This document shows, piece after piece, positions 57,201-64,000 of a stretch of DNA of 64,000 bases (positions are counted from its first letter, which is position 1; every line of letters starts with the position of its first letter). Under the pieces are notes generated by a model, which saw only the letters and a program-made list of their open reading frames with translations, did no database searches and was not told the DNA's origin. The DNA is taken from positions 19,866,704 through 19,930,703 of the forward strand of contig CM034099.1 of assembly GCA_019914945.1 (NCBI GenBank), in the 5' to 3' direction. The position numbers and the translations under genes are program-made. This DNA comes from Typha latifolia. Lineage: Eukaryota; Streptophyta; Magnoliopsida; Poales; Typhaceae.

Positions 57201-58090
57201 AAAGAGAGACTATAAAGCTTTAGAAATCATTGACGATAAAGATAAATATGGAGAAGGCCAAGAAACTAAGCATTCCAAATCTATACAAGACATCTGAAGG
57301 CAATCGTGTTTGAAAAGAAAATTCCTATTTCATTTGAGAAACAATTAGATAAAAGAAGCAATATCACCTGTCTCCTGTGAGCTTTCTCAGCTTCATAGAA
57401 AGCCTTCACCACAAGCTCCTCGTAGAAAATCTTATGCCTTGATTGAGCTCCAGCAAGCAATTCCCTCGCATAGGGCTCAATAGATGGCTCCATCTCATCC
57501 AATTCAAATGTCAGCTCCTCAACATCAATCCCACTTTCCACCTGACCACCCCCCTGCAGTGGCAAACTCGGCGACACGTAATCCAAGCAAGAACCCAACG
57601 CATTCCTCACAAACCCACTAAAAAGCCGATCCCTTCCAGCCTTCCAATCGCTTCCCATCCACTCTCGGGGCGGCCGCAACACCGGCGGGCTTCGAGAAGT
57701 TCCGCTCCCACTACACGACACCGGGCCCTGTAACACGGACACAGGACTATGGTCCCGGCACTTGAACGATGAAGACGACGGGTACGAAGAGTATGAGTAG
57801 GAGCTGCCGATTTCGTCGGATCTCTCGTGCCAAAGCGAACCAATCTCGTCGCCGCCAGTAAAGGTCGACGAGGGCCCGTGGCGGGTGGCAGCGGCCGAGG
57901 ACGAGAAGAGGCAGGAGAGTCCGCCGGCGATGGGCTTTTGGGCGGAGGTGGAGGACGACGGGGAAGCGGATGAGGAAATGATATCGAAGTCTGGGAAGCC
58001 ATGGGAGGCGGAGATCTGAGAAGAGTGGTGGGGAGCGGAGCAGACGCCGCCGGCAGGGCTCGCGTAGAGGGCGATCGCCGGCACAGGCAT
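54240..58090 (-). CDS. Chloroplast RelA/SpoT homologue, RSH2/RSH3 type ((p)ppGpp synthetase/hydrolase)
   Basis: Makes, and probably also degrades, the alarmone (p)ppGpp in plastids, tuning plastid transcription and translation. Exons 58090-57368, 57157-56972, 55879-55419, 55281-55123, 55050-54699 and 54527-54240 join in phase to give 722 aa, the normal length. An N-terminal Ser/Ala-rich region (about 1-60) looks like a transit peptide. The hydrolase (HD) domain has HCVETAVLL and the HD pair in [11 protein letters not shown] (272-282), then LADRLHNM. The synthetase domain has [25 protein letters not shown] (to 516) and [17 protein letters not shown] (from 526). The last exon (628-722) is a TGS-like domain with [12 protein letters not shown] and the conserved end [13 protein letters not shown]. 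The start at 58090 begins [10 protein letters not shown]; an upstream in-frame GTG was not used. Exon 1 is strongly GC-rich. Confidence 0.96.
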
Positions 58091-60338
58091 GGTCACCGGA
58101 ACTCTAGATTCCTCTTCCCCTTTTGACGGCTCGAATTAGGGGAATCGTGATCAAAAAGCGGAGACTGCTCAGCTTTGGGGCCTCAAATTGTAGCTCAGGA
58201 ACCCTAATTTCGAGCTGGAGAAGACGAATTCGAGGCAGAGGGAAGAGGATTTGGAGGAAAGGAGAGAGCTCGATGGGATTTGAGCGAGGGATACGGGAGA
58301 CCTAATATTAAGGGAGAAGAAAGTATAAGTTGGGAAAGGTGAGAACGGTCGAGAGAGAAGGAAAGGAAGTAGAGAGAGAAACGGCAAAATAATTTTCTTT
58401 TTCTTTTTCTTTTTTTCTCTTTCCCTCGTTTGTGGTTTGGATTTTAGTGCGGGAGAAGAAGAACCTGGCACTCCCCCGGCTAAAGCATAGAGACCAGGAG
58501 AAGTAAATGACAGAATCACGGAATTGCCACCGAGAAAGGAGATATTAAATTATTAGTTATTGTGATTTAAATAAATAATCTACACCTTTTTTTTCCCCGC
58601 ATGAAAATAAAATGCTACTCTTCCTTATGACAAAAGGCTTTGAGATCTTATTGAATCAATATATTAGTGGTAAGGTTGTGACCTAGGGGAAATAATAATA
58701 AATAAAATAAGTGGACTTTCTCCTACCATGATTAAAGATAGAGTTGGATAAGTCTCTAGTCTAATAAGATAATCATCGATAAGCTCTTATCAAGGGTTAA
58801 ATCATTGAATAGGCATTGGACTTTTAAATAAGAAAAACTAAATAGGAAAGAAGTAACGGATAAACAAACATTATTAAAAAAAATTATTTGAGAAACTTGC
58901 AAGGTCTTATTACAAAATTCTGCAACTAAAGATGGATGAATGGATGATGATGACCAGAGGAATGATAAGAAATTTCTCGAGGATAATAATATTTTAGATG
59001 AATTGGTACCCCCAATTTAACCTCTGATAGTTACTTAACGCAATTAAAATGGGTAGAAACGTGGTAAGGAACATAATGATAGATTGGAGTTTGAGGGTGG
59101 TATTGTTTTTGGAATCTGGAGAAGATTGGCAGAAGACAAGGGTAGTGAGTGAGTACCTGCAGGGAGTTGGCAAAACGGACGGTCTTTGGAAAGCACGTGC
59201 GATGGAGGGGGCTTGCAGTTGATCGATTTCCGCCGCTACACACGCAGACACGTTTCTGCGGTCATCGCCACGTGGCTTCGTGAAGAGGGATCGTAGCCGT
59301 TGTTGAGACGGCCCGTGGTGGTCGTGCGGAGCACACGTGTCGGGACTTGGATAATGGAGTTAGATATGTAAGATTCTCTTTAAGAATTATAACTTCGGAT
59401 AGGACGTAAAGAATTATTATTTACCTCCAGAAAGTTAGCCTGATTTTAAATTTAAGATTTTTAAAAGTTGTAATTATTAAGTTTTCCTTTCAGAATTTAC
59501 TGTGCAAATACTTAAATTAATAAAAAATTATTGATACTAATATTTCTTACCATAAGCAAATTGGTAATGTTCAAAATACCACGGGTGTAAATAAGTCGAG
59601 CGTGAGCATTAGCTCTAAAATTTAATTTTAAATCAAAATTTTTCTTTTCAAATTTATATCAGCACAATTTGAATAAGCCTAATAGTTAAAAATTCAACAT
59701 AGTATATATATAATATGAGCTTAATCAGCTCACTCCACTCAATTCAAGCAGAGCTCGAGCTGAGCCATATCTCTGTTAACCCGTGATTAAACAGTTGTAA
59801 TTTAATATAGACCACTTAGAGAATTGCGTGCTTAATTATTTTTTTATTTGCTTAAGTTTAAAGTAATATAAAAGAGGAACATTGGAATTTACCCTGTGTT
59901 AAATTTAAACCTAGCATAATTGTTTGTAATATAAGGAGTGGTAATTCTTTTGATCTGTTTTGATAAACAAAAACTTAGCAGCTGCGATATCTTCGTATAC
60001 AAGTATACAACTAGTCATTCATCTTATCGAAAGCTCTTTCGCTTAACAGTGTAGCACTTTTATGTTCACTCTAAAGTGGAGGAGGATAAGGATGACACCT
60101 AAACAAGCATAACAAGTAACATATGACTCTGTCGTATTGTCATGCCTTGCCATCGCAAGCAACCACAACTATGCACTCAATCTACCAATGGGGAAGTACA
60201 AGAAACAAGTATAGATCCCAGAATTTGTAGTATTGATTTCTATTAAGATGAAAACGTTTTTAACAAAACTTTTAGTTCTGATTACATAGCAAGGGTAAGG
60301 TATCTTCTGATGAATTTGTAGTGATGTAGAAGTAAAAT
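58091..60338. other. Intergenic region between RSH and GEX1 genes
   Basis: The first few hundred bases hold the RSH promoter and leader, including a purine/pyrimidine-skewed stretch near 58310-58430. A GC-richer patch lies at 59150-59345. From 59350 to 60330 the DNA is AT-rich with no recognisable gene. GAGCTCGAGCTGAGC at about 59750 resembles hAT subterminal words, but no bounded element was found. Confidence 0.55.
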
Positions 60339-62673
60339 TTATTGCCTTCTCCGAGGTCGAAGGTCATATCTTCTGGTAATTGATGTTGTACTGGTGTAAT
60401 TCTCTGAAACTTCTTCTGGCAAGATGTAGTTTGGATCCACATCGCTATCTATATCTTCTGGCAACTCCTTGCAGATCCATGAGTAGTTGCTGATACTCTC
60501 ATCACTCTCTGTGCTGTAAGACAACAGTTTGTTCCCTGTATCACAATAGCAATATCTCATCAATTATTACAAATTTATCATCTTTGCCAATAGTAAATGC
60601 TCATCAATTGTTATGAGTACCCAACCTGAATTTTCTTCTATTGCCCTAACCTTTTCAACCAATGTTTGTAGCAACTGATGGTTTAGTACCTCGTAATCTC
60701 TGCAAAGTGAATGACAAATAAATAATAACTTTTTTCTAATAAGCTTACGAGTACTATCGATAAACTAAAATTTACCTGTAAGTAAATATAGAATGCAAGA
60801 CTTGTATAGCTGCTGCAGCAAGGAATGCTATTCGAGTTAAGAACACTTTAGACATTATCCAATTTTGCTTACTGAAGTCATCCTCTCGAAGTCTTACTAA
60901 TCCAAGCTCAACGACAAGTGTTATACAAAGACCTATCAGAATTAATGCCGTTAAGAGACTAACTCTGGATATTGTTTTGAATTTAAGGATGTATATTACA
61001 ACCATTACCAAAATATAGTCGCCCTCGGATGCCGAATGTTTGTTTTGCACTAGTCAGCATGTAGAGAAGAAAAATGACACAAGAGTAGAAAAAGAATGAC
61101 TTGATGAAACGAGACTCAATCAAAATAGCATTATGTAGTGCAAAGAGTTTATCCAGTGCTGAAAAAATATTTGCTTGCTTCAGTTCAAACTCTTCCTGCC
61201 GGTAAAATGAGTTCAGCATCTCAATCGATGAAGAATAAGTAAACAAAATGGAAAACCTTGAGATCCAAAATAACTCACCTGAGCAGCTAGTATTGATTGT
61301 GAATTTTGGATAAGAAGTTCATGGGCCTGCTGGATTTGCTCTTGTCTAAGTAGTAGCTCTTCCTGCTGCTTCTGACCAAGCTCTGCTAGTTTCTGTATAG
61401 TTTCCCTGACAAAACAACAGAAATTTCACAGAAAGATAGAAGATATTAGAGAAGCCATTAAGGAAATGGCACTTCAACCCAAATTCGATGAATAAATAAT
61501 CTGATACCTGCTCTCTTCAAGTGCTTGAGATTGAAATTTTCTAAGGATATCTAGACCTTCAAGTGCCACTGCCTGTCCATCTAAAAGTCGTTTTTGTTTC
61601 TCCAAGGACATTCCTGCTGCATCTCCAATATCATTAGCGGTACTTTGAAGATCTTGCATCTTTGAGGACATGGAATTGCCGACGACCTTAATCTCCTTCT
61701 CTATATCCATAGCTTCCTTCTTCAATTTATCCATCTCATTGCCCAAGATCTCATAGGACTCCTCTAATCGCGCCATGCCTGACTCTAGTTTTTCCCTCAT
61801 CTCTAAATGCTCTTCTTTTAGTTCTGATTGAGATGCCGCTATCTCCTTAGATTGCTCAATAATAACCTTTGAATGCTCCAACACATCATTAATCTGGTCC
61901 TCAACTTCCCTTGATGCCTGTGCCAATTGCTGAGTTTGGACTTCTATTGAAGCTATTGAATCATGAACTTTACTAGACTCTTTTAGGATTTGCTCTGATC
62001 TCTCCCCAATTATCTCTAGCTTATCCTCAGCGAATCGAGACGATCTCGTTAAATCATTAACCAACTTTTCTGTTCCATGCTTGAACGCTTCAGCTCTGAA
62101 CATTTCACATCCAGTTAAAATCTCAGTAAAAGAAACATTTTAAGAAATTTAACATGACATCATGCACTATGCTGGAATAACTTGGAGAGTACTTAACTGT
62201 AATTGGTGGCAAAGAGTGTTAGTCTCAAGAAAGAATTCAAGAAAAATCTTTTGGTCGAAATCGCTCAACTTCTTGCGGCAATGCACCATAAGTACTCCTG
62301 CGTCACAATGAGGAAACATTGACCTACCAGAGTCCTCTTGAAAGCAATTGCTGAGGTCCCATGCCAACCTTGATTGCTTCTCTTTATCAGCCATGATCTC
62401 AGAACAACTAGAGAATAGATTTTGATACGCATCTTGCCAGCAATTTCTTGGTCCAATCAATTTATTCCTCGCATTCTCCAGTAACTTCACTCCTTTTGGA
62501 TTATCGAGGTTTCCCATGAAGAATTCAGCAAATGGTTCTCCCACATCCTTCTTCCAAGTGCCATGGCCTGGAGGAGTTGTAGAAGAAGAGGAGGAGGAGG
62601 AGGAGGAGAACCATCTAAAGCTATGACTAATGCGAAATAAACATAGTAAGGCCAACAAAAAGAGGTGATGCAT
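60339..62673 (-). CDS. GEX1: GEX1-like (KAR5/Brambleberry family) nuclear-envelope protein
   Basis: GAMETE EXPRESSED 1 family: nuclear-membrane proteins needed for nuclear fusion during gametophyte development and fertilisation (family knowledge). Exons 62673-62198, 62095-61508, 61405-61279, 61195-61009, 60932-60776, 60699-60626 and 60535-60339 join in phase to give 601 aa. Order: signal peptide MHHLFLLALLCLFRISHS; a Ser run; a Cys-containing lumenal domain (NCWQDAYQNLFSSC, CFQEDSGRSMFPHCD, LCHQLQ); a long coiled coil (exons 2-3, with ESYEILGNEMDKLKKEAMDI and LAELGQKQQEELLLRQEQ); then hydrophobic segments SFFFYSCVIFLLYMLTS, LYFGLCITLVVELGLV and IAFLAAAAIQVL; and an acidic, then basic tail ending YDLRPRRRQ. 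This tail is typical of plant GEX1. The start at 62673 was chosen because it opens a signal peptide; in-frame sequence continues upstream. Confidence 0.93.
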
Positions 62674-64000
62674 ATTGCCCACAATGTGAAGATCTGAGAA
62701 CTTGGATAAAAGTTTAATCTGCAACAGTCGTTTTATGCTAAAACTGAGGATTATACGTAGAATAAAGTTTCCTCTATGCCTGTAAATTTTCGCATTGTAA
62801 ACCAACAGAGGAAACTTATTATTAATGACGTAAGAAAAAGGAAAGAGAAGCACCGACTTGATCAATCCAATAATAATAGGAAAAACGAAATATTCTGACA
62901 ACAAATCTTTGTATAAACTAGTGTTCAAACATGGTAACTTGCAGTGCAACGAGACCTATTCTTAATCCATCCTGGAATTAATTAACCAGTATCCCCCTCA
63001 TGGAAACAAATCTACCAAGGCAAGTATAAGAAGGAATAACATTTAAACTTGATTGAAGGAAACAATGGAAGCTTCCAACAATTGTCATATAAAGGCTTTT
63101 CTTCTCAAAGTTTTCTCAGCCAACCATGAAGAACAAAAATTTGTTACCCGGATTCATCAATATAACAAAATTCCCCTGCTCTTTTCTTTATCTATCCTTT
63201 AGTAAAGCGAGCTTCAGTAAACATGCATGGTCTCAGAACTTCGGAGTTAGAACATAAACAGAAGAGAAAGACTTAACTTTGGAACATATATATGAGAGAG
63301 AGATAGAGAGAGAGAGAGAGATGCCTCTCTGTCTTCCAATAGTTTACGAAGAGTCGTACTAAATATATGTCTCATAGACGATGAGATGTGAAGAGATGCG
63401 TGCCGTTTAGGGACGGTTGTTAAGTGAAAGGATGTCACGTCCGCAGAATATTGGTAGTTTAACTAATTAGTGCTTAATTTATTGCTGCTAAATGAGGGCA
63501 GATTCAATAAATATGGTAGGAAGTTATAGGTAATTAATGTGATTTGGTATAATTAATACTTCCCCTGTGAAAACTCTCTGTTCATTTTTCTTTTTATCTT
63601 GTTTCAGCTCGATATGTTAAAAACCATTTAAATTGAAAAGGTTGAAAGAAGAATAGAAACCAAATTGAAGAAAATTCATTAGCAAAGTATTCACAAATTT
63701 TGAGTAGATTCAAATGGACTCACATAGTAGATAAAAGGTTCTTTTATACCACAGTGCCAAATAATAAAACTAAACCAAATCAAGAACATGAGTGATCTTT
63801 ATAACCAGAAGAAAGAAATGCATAACCCTCCATATGTGAGAAAAAAGAGAGACCTTTCCAAATGAAACGAAGGCTGACAGTACTGAATGCTGCTTAGGAC
63901 GACATCATTTGTTTTCATTTAAAATGAATACTAAAGTCGTAGTTTATAGACAAACATGTGTTTATAATACTACATTGACAACTACAAGCAAGCTGAAAAT
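62674..64000. other. Upstream region of GEX1; no gene recognised
   Basis: The proximal part is the GEX1 promoter or leader. The remainder to the right edge is AT-rich, with only short unsupported open frames and a GA microsatellite at 63293-63320. Confidence 0.55.
63293..63320. repeat. (GA)n microsatellite
   Basis: A GA run with a single GATA interruption, in the GEX1 upstream region. Confidence 0.9.

Noticed and set aside
57607..58002. 131-codon minus-strand open frame overlapping RSH exon 1
   Set aside because: It is in another phase of the GC-rich transit-peptide exon, has only low-complexity Pro/Arg/Ser content, and the RSH frame explains the exon.

Overview
This window is nuclear DNA of a flowering plant. 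It is AT-rich, with intron-rich genes bounded by plant-type GT..AG sites and many short transposon relics lying in introns and between genes. The first exons of the RSH, OXS3-like and MADS genes are much richer in G+C than the rest of their genes. Such a 5' GC gradient is common in monocots, so a non-grass monocot with long introns is my best guess, but this is a weak inference.

Six protein genes can be rebuilt exon by exon with phases that all close. They are: a divergent MIKC*-type MADS-box gene on the minus strand (about 308-4989), which may run off the left edge or end unusually early; a class XI myosin on the plus strand (7872-40617, 38 coding exons, 1520 residues); an OXS3-like stress protein (minus, 41701-43968, 245 aa); a UMP-CMP kinase (minus, 46825-50392 plus a 5' UTR exon near 51.5 kb, 213 aa); a chloroplast RelA/SpoT homologue of the RSH2/RSH3 type (minus, 54240-58090, 722 aa); and a GEX1/KAR5-type nuclear-envelope karyogamy protein (minus, 60339-62673, 601 aa). 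The MADS and myosin genes diverge from a shared 2.9 kb spacer. Myosin and OXS3-like converge. The last four genes all read on the minus strand. Nothing suggests they form one pathway. Two of them (MIKC* P-type MADS and GEX1) belong to families known for male gametophyte or gamete roles.

The rest is mostly mobile-element debris, several pieces with clear insertion footprints: two copies of one tRNA-derived SINE family (45.0 and 47.4 kb), one Au-like SINE (27.0 kb), two adjacent Mutator-type MITEs with 9-bp target duplications (37.4 and 37.9 kb), a MITE with TIRs of about 40 bp (44.2 kb), two hAT-like elements with 8-bp duplications (28.8-30.0 and 32.5-33.2 kb), a small TIR element (1.3 kb), and a broken LINE whose two recognisable pieces face opposite ways (52.4-53.2 kb).

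I found no clear novel biological system. The most unusual gene-level points are the aberrant MADS domain, two GC-AG introns in the myosin gene, and a Glu-to-Ala change in a conserved myosin motor motif. I saw no convincing rRNA, tRNA or CRISPR.
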